IMG/VR virus record: IMGVR_UViG_3300033153_003354
Location: 1 to 64,000 of that record
Reading direction: 5' to 3' (one strand)
From: a virus
Length of the DNA stretch: 64,000 bases
Positions 35,465-44,547 of the stretch are shown here, one piece after another (within the stretch, counting starts at the first letter, position 1; every line of letters begins with the position of its first letter). The position numbers and the translations under genes were made by a program. The notes beneath the pieces are model-generated. The model had not been told where the DNA came from and searched no databases. It was given only the letters and a program-made list of their open reading frames with translations.

Positions 35465-36657
35465 TAGCTCACCCCATTTATTTTGGATATATTTCCAGAT
35501 AAAATTGAATTTACTGATGATGGATTTGTAACTCCGTTAACTTTGCCAGTCCATCCTGCCCCTGTTGGTGTATCGTTCCACTCTATCTCTGTGACCGTTG
35601 GTGTGTTGTCCCCGTCACCCACCATGTAAACTTTAATTGTGAAATTTGCATTTACGTCATCAAACGAGCCACTTGTAGGTGTCGTTATTGTTGTTGATGC
35701 TCCTGTGATGATGTTGGTATCGTAAGTTGCCTTGACCACGTCTGAAACGAGCCATTCAATCTTGTCGATGTAGTAAGTTGCAGATAGTCCTGAATGTGTG
35801 ATAATTGAGTTGAGTAATTTGGAGGATGCCGTGATGGTCTGTTCGAGAGATTTCCATAGACCTGTTGAAGTGTGTTGTTTGTTTGAATTGTAAAGTGCGG
35901 TTATTTCTGCCGGTGAAAGTGCCGTGTCGTACATCTTCATTTCATCAATGATACCATCAAAAAATAAATCCTCAGAACCCGCATTATATCTGGCTCCCAT
36001 CGAGCAATGTTCTGTAACATTAGCAATACTCGTTGGCGAACCGTCGCCCGTAACCGTGCCATGCGTAAATGTCTTAGATACCCCATTAACATACAGTGAT
36101 GCCGAGCTTCCGCCACTCCACACTACGGCGACCATCTGCATACTCGTACTCAACTCACCATTCCCACTATCCCAGCGGGCGAAGTTTGTTCCGTCATATA
36201 CCATTAATTTCATACCTGTGAACGGCGAACCAACGCTCGTGTCTACAAGCCCTATACTAAAAGCCCAAGAACTCGATTTTAATTTTCGAAGTATAGCTGC
36301 ATCAGCGGTGAATGTATCGGGTTTAATCCAAAACACCCATGTGGCAGCGGTTTTTCCATCCATACTCGTAATATCACCCATATCAATGATGTCGTCTATC
36401 CCGTCAAAATCAAAAGCACCATCAAATCTTCCTGATGGCGTATAAGTTGCACCACTCACATTACCATCATTGTTTCCAGTTTCGTCTGTGGCATTATTCT
36501 CTAGTCGCCAATACGACATCAAGTTAGCACCTTTCTTTGCATAGGGGAATGATAGTTTCAACTGTCCGGTTGTTACATCATACTCATCTGATGGGTCGGC
36601 TGTGTCGGTGTACGTGCCACCGCTAAAGTCGGTTATCGTTCCACTACCCAAGTTCAA
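35464..36657 (-). CDS. LamG (laminin G/concanavalin) adhesin with atypical base composition
   Basis: A 397-residue protein with a clear LamG domain: MSYWRLENNATDETGNND, FDFDGIDDIIDMGD, ASLYVNGVSKTF and DGIIDEMKMYDTALSPAEI followed by YNS (about residues 45-270), the standard start and end of LamG_3 domains. It should bind glycans. Its DNA is visibly more G+C-rich than its neighbours (CG- and CC-rich codons such as GTC, GGC, ACG). The start appears to be TTG (complement of 36655-36657), overlapping the upstream gene. Confidence 0.7.
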   Translation of the reverse strand: MNLGSGTITDFSGGTYTDTADPSDEYDVTTGQLKLSFPYAKKGANLMSYWRLENNATDETGNNDGNVSGATYTPSGRFDGAFDFDGIDDIIDMGDITSMDGKTAATWVFWIKPDTFTADAAILRKLKSSSWAFSIGLVDTSVGSPFTGMKLMVYDGTNFARWDSGNGELSTSMQMVAVVWSGGSSASLYVNGVSKTFTHGTVTGDGSPTSIANVTEHCSMGARYNAGSEDLFFDGIIDEMKMYDTALSPAEITALYNSNKQHTSTGLWKSLEQTITASSKLLNSIITHSGLSATYYIDKIEWLVSDVVKATYDTNIITGASTTITTPTSGSFDDVNANFTIKVYMVGDGDNTPTVTEIEWNDTPTGAGWTGKVNGVTNPSSVNSILSGNISKINGVS

Positions 36658-36862
36658 TTACCTCGCATGGTTTATTTTCTTCGTGATAGTGAATGTGTAT
36701 TCTTGCAATATGATCAATGCCTTCAAAAATAGGTTTGTAAATTTCATACCATTCTCGTCCCATCTCTTCATCAACTACCTCTAAACACAACATCTGTGGT
36801 TGTGGTTGTAGTGAATCATCTATACCCAAATTTTCTTTAAATTCCAAATAATATTGCATCAA
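36644..36862 (-). CDS. Small hypothetical protein
   Basis: A 72-residue acidic protein with HIARIHIHYHEEN near its end. Family not recognised. GGGAGGAAAGTTTG precedes the ATG on the minus strand. It overlaps the start of the LamG gene. Confidence 0.45.
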   Translation of the reverse strand: MMQYYLEFKENLGIDDSLQPQPQMLCLEVVDEEMGREWYEIYKPIFEGIDHIARIHIHYHEENKPCEVIELG

Positions 36863-36907
36863 ACTTTCCTCCCATCATATTTTTCATTTATTCAACTCCT
36901 TTATTAT

Positions 36908-37633
36908 TTATGCTGACACCTCAACTAAACTTAATCCTGTTCTAAAATCAATTCTGTCAGCATGAGTAGCTATACCAACAACCTGAACTTGATCTCCAGT
37001 AGCAGATGGTGCTGTTTGTGTCATTGCCCCAGGGGTTCCAGAAGCATATAAAATTCCACCAACTGTCCATGCCCATGTATCATCCCTAGCAAAACCAGTT
37101 CGCAAAAATGTTCCAGATGCATCTGCATTTATTGTACCAAGTGCTAAATACATCCCTGGCATTGTTGCAACAGCATTTGCATCCGATTTCCAGTTTTTAC
37201 CATCTGATTTCATGTAACACAATTCACCAAAAACCAAATTTTCTCCTGCTGTAAATGTAACAACATCCCCGGACCATGTATGGTCACTAGATAGGGATTC
37301 AGTTAATGTTCTAAAAAATGTTTTAAGTGTAGATATTAATGTTTTCTTTTTGTTGTTTCCATCTGCTTGATCTTCGATTAAAAGTATATCCGAAGATGTT
37401 ACTGTTGTTTTTTCAGTAACTCCAGCAATTTCTCCTGCAATATTCGTAAAAAAAGCTGTTACATCACTAACTTTTGTAATTAGATTGGCAAGAGTATCAG
37501 AACCATGCTCGGAACCACCAAGATTGTGTGTTTTTGGTGGCTGTGCATCTGCTAATTCACCAGAAAGTCCGGCCACACTAATTTCGTCTTCTCCGCTGTT
37601 TTCATGTTCACTTGCGTGATATTCTTCGTGCAT
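36908..37633 (-). CDS. Head/tail fibre protein
   Basis: A 241-residue protein that starts HASEHENSGEDEISVAGL, then SGELADAQPPKTHNLGGSEH, a hallmark found in many phage fibre and head-fibre proteins. The C-terminal part (GENLVFGELCYMKSDGKNW then GFARDDTW, WTVGGILYASGTPG) is like phage fibre-tip domains. It probably decorates the virion and binds the host surface. Confidence 0.65.
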   Translation of the reverse strand: MHEEYHASEHENSGEDEISVAGLSGELADAQPPKTHNLGGSEHGSDTLANLITKVSDVTAFFTNIAGEIAGVTEKTTVTSSDILLIEDQADGNNKKKTLISTLKTFFRTLTESLSSDHTWSGDVVTFTAGENLVFGELCYMKSDGKNWKSDANAVATMPGMYLALGTINADASGTFLRTGFARDDTWAWTVGGILYASGTPGAMTQTAPSATGDQVQVVGIATHADRIDFRTGLSLVEVSA

Positions 37634-37662
37634 GATTCTTCAACTCCTTATTCTACTCTATT

Positions 37663-38964
37663 CTACGACAATTGTACTGTTACAATTACTTCTGCTCCAG
37701 TTTTTCGTACCAGCCAAACTGTGCTGTCCAATCCTATTCCCATTCCGGTATCTCCAACAGCCCAACCAGAAAAATCACCATGAACTGGTGTATTTCCTGC
37801 ACATGATATATCTGCTCTTAAATGTAGAGCATAAGCACCAGAATATCTTTGGTTTTGCACATCATCATGATCTACATCTGCACTATTTATCATGGTAGCA
37901 TCTATGTCACCATCCGCATCCAATTTCACTGGTTTTCCTGCATCGCCAGCTCCGGCAGATACATTCAAATGTTCACTTTCTTGGAAATACTGATTGTCCA
38001 ATTGTCCTGCATCAAGTTCCGTTTCGGTGTAATACCTTGCATCCCCACGTGTATCATTATGATACTGTGAATGGTCATCGTCAGCTAATCCACCAACTGA
38101 TCCGTGGTCAATATCAGCATCGTTCACCATAGTTGCGTCAACATTTCCGTCAGCATCTAACTTAACAGGTTTTCCAGCATCTCCGGCTCCTGCTGAAACA
38201 TTGATGTGTTCAGATTGTTGGAAATATCTAGCATCTCCTCTTGTATCATTATGATATTGAGTGTGATCATCATCTCCAAGTCCAAGGAGGTTTCCATGGT
38301 CTGTTGTTTGACCCCAATATTTGAACTCAAGAGCATCGGTATTAACAATATCAGAAGCACTATTATTGATACATCTGAATGTTGAATCCCCATTCAATGT
38401 TCCAGCTTCAACTGCCAAAAATGCACCAGCAGCACTATCTCCACCATCTAAATCTGATCTTCGTGTTAAAGCCCATGGTGTTTCTGCATCTCCGAGTGTG
38501 GTAAGTGTATAAATACCATCATTGATATGACTTGCTCCACCACCTTCATCTTTTACAAGATATTCTTGGTTAAGTGCTGGTGGAATGGCATCAACTGTTG
38601 GAAATGCTCCATTAGCGGAAGCAGTAAGAACATCTAATGTTCTTGTATTTGCTGGTAATGCTTCTGTTGTAGCAACATCCACATTATCTTTACTCACCAT
38701 CGCTTCTATACTAGCAGCAACATAATCTTCCATCTGTTTAACAGATGAAACATCTTGTGTTCCTGCTCCACCATCACCAAGATTGGTAATTTTCTTCGTT
38801 CCGGCACTCAAATCCCCAGACAATGCACGTGAACCATCTTCTAGAAGGTATTGTGTGTGATCGTCATCGCCCAGACCTTGGACATTTCCATGGTCTATGA
38901 CACTGTGTATGTCATCTTCTTCGCTTACTCCATGCTTTGTTGCATGTTTATCTGTGTGTCCCAT
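37663..38964 (-). CDS. Fibre protein with repeated DHxxxGLxDDDHTQY modules
   Basis: A 433-residue fibre. Three DH(G)xxxGLGDDDHxQY elements, typical of phage fibres, occur near residues 22-38, 215-235 and 290-310. Two long diverged repeats each contain YHNDTRGDARY, SEHxNVSAGAGDAGKPV and KLDADGxxDATM. The C-terminus (WAVGDTGMGIGLDSTVWLVR) is a beta tip. Trimeric head or side fibre is likely. Confidence 0.65.
   Translation of the reverse strand: MGHTDKHATKHGVSEEDDIHSVIDHGNVQGLGDDDHTQYLLEDGSRALSGDLSAGTKKITNLGDGGAGTQDVSSVKQMEDYVAASIEAMVSKDNVDVATTEALPANTRTLDVLTASANGAFPTVDAIPPALNQEYLVKDEGGGASHINDGIYTLTTLGDAETPWALTRRSDLDGGDSAAGAFLAVEAGTLNGDSTFRCINNSASDIVNTDALEFKYWGQTTDHGNLLGLGDDDHTQYHNDTRGDARYFQQSEHINVSAGAGDAGKPVKLDADGNVDATMVNDADIDHGSVGGLADDDHSQYHNDTRGDARYYTETELDAGQLDNQYFQESEHLNVSAGAGDAGKPVKLDADGDIDATMINSADVDHDDVQNQRYSGAYALHLRADISCAGNTPVHGDFSGWAVGDTGMGIGLDSTVWLVRKTGAEVIVTVQLS
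37864..38302 (-). repeat. Two diverged coding repeats in the fibre gene
   Basis: About 37864-38112 and 38114-38302 encode the same module (NDTRGDARY...SEHxNVSAGAGDAGKPVKLDADG). The protein is better conserved than the DNA, so this is an old duplication kept by selection, not a CRISPR or recent repeat. Confidence 0.6.
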
Positions 38965-39447
38965 TTAACTCATCTCCATTTTTCGTTGATCTTCGGATGC
39001 TACCTTAAAGATGATCCACATTGTATCATCATTGGTATCATACCAATAGCACCAATCATCGACCAACGTGATAACTGGTTCTGTGTCTTGTCTAAAAACC
39101 TGTCCTCTCAATACTACATCATTTGTATTTGGTGAATCTACCAATGTACCTTCATGTTCACAACACTGACAATCGGTTGGTTCTAACAAAGATGGTATGT
39201 GTTGTACTAAAGCACAACATCGACAGAATTTCTCATAATAGATTGGTGGCTGTCCATCATGACTTGATATTAAACTATCTAATGAAATTTCTTCCTCACC
39301 AGATAATTCCCCATCAAAAAATATAGAAAGATTTGGATCGGTGTAATTTGTGTATTGAAGTGTTGTAACTATTGTTTCATCTGCTTCAATTTCCAGTTCT
39401 AATTTAGTTAGATTTACTGGTGTTATTTCATATTGATATTCAGTCAT
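38965..39447 (-). CDS. Cys-rich virion-cassette protein
   Basis: A 160-residue protein with FCRCCALVQH and DCQCCEHEG in the middle: a tight set of six cysteines plus histidine that could bind zinc or form disulfides. The flanks are beta-like. Family not recognised. It lies between two fibre genes, so a structural or fibre-assembly role is likely. Confidence 0.45.
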   Translation of the reverse strand: MTEYQYEITPVNLTKLELEIEADETIVTTLQYTNYTDPNLSIFFDGELSGEEEISLDSLISSHDGQPPIYYEKFCRCCALVQHIPSLLEPTDCQCCEHEGTLVDSPNTNDVVLRGQVFRQDTEPVITLVDDWCYWYDTNDDTMWIIFKVASEDQRKMEMS

Positions 39448-39448
39448 C

Positions 39449-39958
39449 TTATTCCACCACCTTTGATATTATCAACCTTTTTCTTCTGACATTTACAGAA
39501 GTTCCAGTTTCACTCCAGAAATAAAAATCAAAATCATAATCACCAGCAGTAGCATCAAGAAAGAAAATCCCCGACTGAATAGAATATTCGGAACTTAAAT
39601 TAGCAAAACGTGCAACCTCAACAGAATCAATTTCAATAGAACCAAAACAGCATCGTTCAGTAAAACCAGAGGTGATTCCATCTCCTTCCATCTCCATTTG
39701 ATATTCAACTTTATATTTGGCTGTTTCAAGTGTCTTGGTTGTGGTCCACGCTAGTTGAGGAGACGTAGAAGATGTGCTATCAACAGCATCTTCACTATCT
39801 TGAATTATTTTAGTGCCAAGATTTTGAATGTCTCCACTATGTTGTGTTACCGAAGATGAACTGATTTGTGCATCAGGAACTTCAACACTAGCATTTAATT
39901 CTGCTATACCATTTGCTACACCTTTAAGTGCATCCGTTAAAATTGTTACTAAACTCAT
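39449..39958 (-). CDS. Jelly-roll-like virion protein
   Basis: A 169-residue protein. A short N-terminal helix is followed by about 120 residues that alternate strands (AKYKVEYQMEMEGDG, CCFGSIEIDSVEVARF, GDYDFDFYFWSE) in the manner of a TNF/C1q-like sandwich. This is a common head-fibre or decoration fold, but the match is only by pattern. Confidence 0.45.
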   Translation of the reverse strand: MSLVTILTDALKGVANGIAELNASVEVPDAQISSSSVTQHSGDIQNLGTKIIQDSEDAVDSTSSTSPQLAWTTTKTLETAKYKVEYQMEMEGDGITSGFTERCCFGSIEIDSVEVARFANLSSEYSIQSGIFFLDATAGDYDFDFYFWSETGTSVNVRRKRLIISKVVE

Positions 39959-41532
39959 ATTATCTCTCCTTCATTAACAAACGCAAAGATGTTGATGGTA
40001 ACATCGTCAGTGGCACATTCTTCAACAGCCAACCCGCCAACACCATCATCGTACATTTTATTCACTCTCACATTAGTTTCCCAATGATCTGTGACCCAAT
40101 TGTTCTTGATAATAGGTACAAACATTAACTGATCATCATATGTAAGATTCTTAGGTTCTACTGTTACATACACACTGAACAACTCATTGGCAATCAGACC
40201 CGTGAGTTGACTATTATAATCAATGGTAATTCCTGTTGTTTTGACATAATCAAATATCCCGAATCGGGTTTCAATATCGTCTGCAATCACGCCATCCATT
40301 GTCTTTGCAAGAACTATATAATCATCAATTCTATCAAGTGCTTTCTGGACAGTGTCTTCACTGGCAGTTAGCACCCTATTGAAATTACCAACAGTAGTAT
40401 TAATCTGACTAGCAAGATAATCACCAGCCACAGCAATAATTGCACCGATACGTCCAAATACAGAACTTACTGCATGAGAATTAAGAATCTTCTCATAGGT
40501 TGTTCCATTATGTAACGCCCAGTCACCCACATCAAATGAGATGTTACCAGAACCAAGATCTTGTGTTCCAGCTACATTAACGATGTAGAACCACCCTGCA
40601 CTACCAGTAGCATCTGCAATTGCTGGTGTGTTAGTTGTAGCGTTCCATCCTCCTTTGGGTTCGAGTTGGTTTAAAATTGCATCTGGAATGTTGGCAGTGG
40701 GTATAAGTGCAGCAGCATCCAACGGACAATAACCATTAGCAACATCACGTTCACTCTCTTTTTGATATTGAATATGTGGGTCAGATAATGCAACGTGATC
40801 GGCCACAGAAGCATCAGCAACAACATCTGCTTCTGCATCTGTATATCTCTGACCAAACGCCATACCATCATCCAATGCTGTTCCATCTGTTACTTTCTCT
40901 ACTTTTCCGTTGGCTTTTATCCCACCAGTTGTCACAATTTTACCTGTTGATGGTACTATAAAAAATCCTGATTTGGTTGCAAAAAACATACTCGTCCATA
41001 CAGATTCAGTCATTAATGTGCCAAAGAAATGTGCTTCAACATTTGGATTATTATGTACCGAACCCTGCACAGTCCCACCATACATCCAAATCTCTGCCCA
41101 TGTAACAGAACCAGATTCGGAAGAATTTTGAAGAATCACATTATGGTTTATAGTGATTGACCAGTTATTCCCAAAAGTGAGTGTACTGATGCCACCCCAC
41201 CAAGACGTTGAAAGTATTGATGCGGATTTATAAATTCCGGCATCTGGTAGTGTGACATTTTGTGAAGAACTTCCTTCATCATCATCAACCATGATGTTTC
41301 TGTGTTCGTTTTCAGCTATCTGGTCAATGGCGTGTTGAATTGTTTCATACGGTTTATAAAGTGTCCCTTCTCCATCTACATCACTACCCCTTGATTGTGA
41401 ACACCATACAAAACTTGAAGGATCACCAAATTTGTTACCATCTATTGATGTATCAACTGGAAAAGCAACTGAATCAGTATAAGTGTGTGGCAATTGATCT
41501 TCAAAATGTGTCCACCCATGAAATTTAACCAC
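39955..41532 (-). CDS. Fibre / receptor-binding protein with beta-helix-like start
   Basis: A 525-residue protein. The start (GEGTLYKPYETIQHAIDQI) is typical of right-handed beta-helix pectate-lyase-like domains, followed by turns rich in Asn and Gly to about residue 215. The middle has DPHIQYQKESERDVANGY and AALIPTANIPDAIL. SSVFGRIGAIIAVAGDYLASQI near 365 is a well-known phage fibre motif. The C-terminal 120 residues look like a tip domain. Likely a host-binding fibre. Confidence 0.65.
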   Translation of the reverse strand: MVKFHGWTHFEDQLPHTYTDSVAFPVDTSIDGNKFGDPSSFVWCSQSRGSDVDGEGTLYKPYETIQHAIDQIAENEHRNIMVDDDEGSSSQNVTLPDAGIYKSASILSTSWWGGISTLTFGNNWSITINHNVILQNSSESGSVTWAEIWMYGGTVQGSVHNNPNVEAHFFGTLMTESVWTSMFFATKSGFFIVPSTGKIVTTGGIKANGKVEKVTDGTALDDGMAFGQRYTDAEADVVADASVADHVALSDPHIQYQKESERDVANGYCPLDAAALIPTANIPDAILNQLEPKGGWNATTNTPAIADATGSAGWFYIVNVAGTQDLGSGNISFDVGDWALHNGTTYEKILNSHAVSSVFGRIGAIIAVAGDYLASQINTTVGNFNRVLTASEDTVQKALDRIDDYIVLAKTMDGVIADDIETRFGIFDYVKTTGITIDYNSQLTGLIANELFSVYVTVEPKNLTYDDQLMFVPIIKNNWVTDHWETNVRVNKMYDDGVGGLAVEECATDDVTINIFAFVNEGEII

Positions 41533-41535
41533 GTA

Positions 41536-42087
41536 TTAACCCCCAGAAACTTCCATAACATCACTGGCAGTACCAATAACATATATCATATCAGTATTAT
41601 CAACTTTAATATCTTTGGATTCTCCTGGCATTAATTCAATACCATTTGAAGCACCAGTTAATCCTGCACTAAATGAATAATACATTGGCAACGAATTTCC
41701 TACTCTTGCAGATAATGTTATTTCTTTATGAATTTGATTTGGAGGAACTTGATTTGCACTACCATTAGCTGTCATTATTTCTACAATTCCAGCAGTTGGT
41801 AATTCATCTACACCAAAGATGCTTCCATTTGCATTTCCCTTAACGACAAAATATGTTGTTCCTCCATCATTGGATACCCATATTCCAACACCATCTTCAT
41901 CAGCAACACTTCCACCAGGTGGTTGTAAATTTACTGTACCCGAAAACGTTGCGGATGTTTTTATAGCCCCAGTAACTTCATCTATAGTTATTGGATATAA
42001 ACTTCCATCTGAACCAACTGCTACAGCACCCACAAATTTCTTTGCTTGGTTTTCTATTGGTTGTGTAGGATCTATAGGGTATCCCAT
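41536..42087 (-). CDS. Virion-cassette protein, beta-rich
   Basis: A 183-residue protein with VGAVAVGSDGSLYPITI and a C-terminal half (LPMYYSFSAGLTGASNGI, MLPGESKDIKV) whose pattern, strands ending in a bound-ligand-like DMIYVIGTAS, is common in phage spike and decoration proteins. Family not named with confidence. Confidence 0.45.
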   Translation of the reverse strand: MGYPIDPTQPIENQAKKFVGAVAVGSDGSLYPITIDEVTGAIKTSATFSGTVNLQPPGGSVADEDGVGIWVSNDGGTTYFVVKGNANGSIFGVDELPTAGIVEIMTANGSANQVPPNQIHKEITLSARVGNSLPMYYSFSAGLTGASNGIELMPGESKDIKVDNTDMIYVIGTASDVMEVSGG

Positions 42088-42088
42088 T

Positions 42089-42487
42089 TTATTCCACCAC
42101 CCTTATTATAATATGGCGTTTTATAGCCATTTGAATATTAGTTGTAATTCTTTTTGGTAATTCAAATTTACTATCTTTAGTAATAAACATCTCTAAACCA
42201 CCACCATCTTCTGTTCTACATTTTAAACAGTAATCATCATCTCTAAAATCTGGATTTAAAATCCAGTATTCTATATCTGGCGTAACTTCTTCTATTACCT
42301 CTACATTTTCCTCTTCAGTAATTTCATTTTCTATTTTCTCATCTATTACTTCAATTTCTTCATCTTTAACATCATCTTTATCAGATAGTTCAAATGAATT
42401 ATATTCATCCATGGTTAAACTATGAGTTCCTACATGACTTGAAGTAATTTTTTTGTATTTCTTTCCGCAAACTTTGCATTTTTCCAT
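42089..42487 (-). CDS. Ros/MucR-like zinc-finger protein in the capsid operon
   Basis: A 132-residue acidic protein. The first 30 residues (CKVCGKKYKKITSSHVGTH) resemble Ros/MucR C2H2 fingers, with HSLTMDEYNSF after them as in that family. A second possible site is CLKC. The middle is a run of Glu/Asp/Val. It sits directly after the capsid terminator and before the fibre genes, so it might regulate late genes or be a structural protein that reuses the finger. Confidence 0.5.
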   Translation of the reverse strand: MEKCKVCGKKYKKITSSHVGTHSLTMDEYNSFELSDKDDVKDEEIEVIDEKIENEITEEENVEVIEEVTPDIEYWILNPDFRDDDYCLKCRTEDGGGLEMFITKDSKFELPKRITTNIQMAIKRHIIIRVVE

Positions 42488-42500
42488 GGTTACGCCTCCT

Positions 42501-42540
42501 TTTTTAAAAAAAAGAAAAGGGAAGACTTATTGCCTTCCCT
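42501..42540 (-). terminator. Hairpin plus T-tract terminator after the capsid gene
   Basis: AGGGAAG (42518-42524) and CTTCCCT (42534-42540) form a 7-bp stem with a 9-nt loop. Read on the minus strand it is followed by TTTTCTTTTTTTT (complement of 42505-42517). This is the clearest terminator in the structural operon and would partly separate the head genes from the fibre genes. Confidence 0.75.
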
Positions 42541-42551
42541 AAAAACGGTGC

Positions 42552-42998
42552 TTAAATCACCGTCCCATCGATAACATATGCAGCGTCTGTTTGTACTGCC
42601 TTTGTTTTGAAGAACTTTCTCATGTATGCCAAATCGACACCACGTGAGCCAACTCTTTCAAGTTCAATAGATGTTGCTCTTTGTGAGAAAACAGCATACG
42701 CTGGTTTATCAAAGACCAAAATTTCATCTACTGGAGTAAACAATACAACAGCATTTCCATCTTTATCCTTGTAAGAAACCTTTTTTGTTCTTACAAGTTC
42801 CATGTCCCAAACTTCTTTAATGTAGTCTTTTGCTAACATTTTAGAATTAATAACCCATTCGAATTGAGAAATTCTATTATATTGAGCTGTGTTTAGGCAT
42901 ATATGAGATGCATCGAATCCAGCATCTTCAATAGTAAGTTGTGCTGCTGTTATGTCATCCAATATATCTTGATCTGATGCAGTAACCCATGAATTCAT
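42552..42998 (-). CDS. Major capsid protein, C-terminal fragment
   Basis: A 148-residue frame that reads as the second half of an HK97-type capsid protein: SWVTASDQDILDDITAAQLTIEDAGFDAS, then ICLNTAQY and the closing DEILVFDKPAYAVFSQRA, all typical of A-domain sequence. The reading frame continues upstream of its ATG as YYGGPTPVAA, so the ATG is not a natural start. It is one base out of phase with the preceding fragment. Confidence 0.7.
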   Translation of the reverse strand: MNSWVTASDQDILDDITAAQLTIEDAGFDASHICLNTAQYNRISQFEWVINSKMLAKDYIKEVWDMELVRTKKVSYKDKDGNAVVLFTPVDEILVFDKPAYAVFSQRATSIELERVGSRGVDLAYMRKFFKTKAVQTDAAYVIDGTVI

Positions 42999-43357
42999 AG
43001 CTGCAACAGGTGTTGGTCCACCATAGTAATTTTGGCTTCATCGGTGATTGCAATTCTTTCTTCCCACTGTTCTAGCTGATAAGTAACCCCTTCTTCGAGA
43101 TTAACTTTCTGTTCTCCAGTTTCTGCTCCTTCTGGCTTTTTCATTGCAGTTAGATTTGACCAAATTACAAATTTACCAATCAATCCCATTGATGGGGGTA
43201 GTGGGTTATTAATTGTAATATTCCCAATTATACTATAGTCTGCTGCAACTTTAAGTACACTGTCCAGCATTTGAGAAAACTGCGCTCTAGTTCTTTTGTC
43301 CACGGCATCTGCATGTAGCCATTTGCCAGGAACTCCTTCATTTCCACTTGTAGGCAT
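42995..43357 (-). CDS. Major capsid protein, N-terminal fragment
   Basis: A 120-residue frame with N-arm and E-loop-like sequence of an HK97-type capsid protein: KWLHADAVDKRTRAQFSQML, IGKFVIWSNLTAMKKP, and QLEQWEERIAITDEAKI at the start of the spine helix. It stops at TGA just where the C-terminal fragment begins in another frame. Together they give about 268 residues. A single missing A in the AAAA run (plus-strand TTTT at 43030-43033) would join them, although part of the spine helix would still seem short. Confidence 0.7.
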   Translation of the reverse strand: MPTSGNEGVPGKWLHADAVDKRTRAQFSQMLDSVLKVAADYSIIGNITINNPLPPSMGLIGKFVIWSNLTAMKKPEGAETGEQKVNLEEGVTYQLEQWEERIAITDEAKITMVDQHLLQL

Positions 43358-43360
43358 TTA

Positions 43361-43765
43361 TTACACCAACCTTATTTCTAGCTCACCAGTAGTAGCATCA
43401 ACAATACGTTCTACATATGCATATAATACATCTGCTGTATCTGCGCCACCAACCCACAAGGCTAGTTCTCCTGCTGCACTTGGCTTAACAGGGTCATCAT
43501 TCGCAAGGGTTCCAGGAGTATCATCCCACCCTTTTACTATTCCAGTGTGTAATACAGCAAGTTCTTCATTAATATCTGGATCTGCTTGTGCAGTTCCGTA
43601 AGGCTTAATACTAGCAGTACACAAAATAACTGGATTGAGTTTTCCTAGATTACTAACAGAATCAGTAACACCCTCTCTGGAAACCACTAGGCCTTCCACA
43701 AAGTCTGTTGCTGTCGCTGAAGAATCTACAACTCCCCCAGTTGCTTTTCCAATTTCATAAGACAT
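43361..43765 (-). CDS. Capsid decoration/cement protein candidate
   Basis: A 134-residue beta protein directly before the capsid gene. PVKPSAAGELALWVGGADTADVLYAYVE and the closing VDATTGELEIRLV match the outline of DUF2190-type capsid cement proteins. It may stabilise the expanded shell. Confidence 0.55.
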   Translation of the reverse strand: MSYEIGKATGGVVDSSATATDFVEGLVVSREGVTDSVSNLGKLNPVILCTASIKPYGTAQADPDINEELAVLHTGIVKGWDDTPGTLANDDPVKPSAAGELALWVGGADTADVLYAYVERIVDATTGELEIRLV

Positions 43766-43779
43766 TTTTCATCTCTCCT

Positions 43780-44547
43780 TTATGTTACGGTAAATTTACC
43801 GTCTTCTTTTGTTTCTTCATCTTCTTTAACATCCTCGTTTAATGATTGTTCCATAAACAAATCATTTTGTCCAGCTGTTAGGATATTAATGAATGATGGT
43901 TTGTCTTCGTCACTCATAGACAACAAGAGCTTTTTTGTGTCCTCTGCTTTTGTTGGTGGTATTACACCATTATTTAATAGAGATTCAACTACCTCATCTA
44001 CTTCTTTTGTAGATAGTGCGTTCTCAAGCTCCTTTATTCTACTATCCTTTTCCGACAAAGATGTAGTTACATCATTGAGTTTTGATTCAAATTCCTTTCT
44101 CAATAATTCAACTGCATCTGGCGTTTCAGATAGTTTTTCTTCTTTTGTCACATCAGGTGTTTCCTGAACATCTTCTTCCTTTGAGACTTCTTCGGACATT
44201 TCTTCCTCCCGTTCTTCGGGTTTTTTAACATCTTCTGGTTCACCTTTGGTGACGTTAAGTGTTGATTCTAAAGTTGCAATGAAAGAATCTGGTTTGCCTT
44301 CGGTTTTAGCTACCTCGATTGCTTGTTTTATGCAATCGGTTGAAGACAACTTTGCTTCTTCCTCCTTTTTTTCTTCTACTGATTCCTTTGTTTCCTCTGG
44401 AGTTTCATCAGTTTCAGAAAGTTGTTCTTTAGTTTCTTGCTCATCGTCCTCCGGTGTTACCTTTGTTTCAGTTTCAGAAAGTTTTTCTTCCTTAACTTCT
44501 TCAACAATCTCTTCCGAAGTCTCTTCCTTTTTCTTTTCATCGGACAT
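43780..44547 (-). CDS. Nested scaffold protein from an internal start
   Basis: In the same frame as the protease, Met282 (complement of 44545-44547) is preceded on the minus strand by AAAGGAGATCGGGAA, a strong ribosome site with normal spacing. The product of 255 residues would be only the acidic coiled-coil part. Lambda makes its scaffold Nu3 from inside gene C in this way. Confidence 0.55.
   Translation of the reverse strand: MSDEKKKEETSEEIVEEVKEEKLSETETKVTPEDDEQETKEQLSETDETPEETKESVEEKKEEEAKLSSTDCIKQAIEVAKTEGKPDSFIATLESTLNVTKGEPEDVKKPEEREEEMSEEVSKEEDVQETPDVTKEEKLSETPDAVELLRKEFESKLNDVTTSLSEKDSRIKELENALSTKEVDEVVESLLNNGVIPPTKAEDTKKLLLSMSDEDKPSFINILTAGQNDLFMEQSLNEDVKEDEETKEDGKFTVT

Noticed and set aside
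37864-38302. CRISPR array or tandem DNA repeat
   Set aside because: The repeats are long, coding and conserved at the protein level; no short repeats with unique spacers were seen anywhere.
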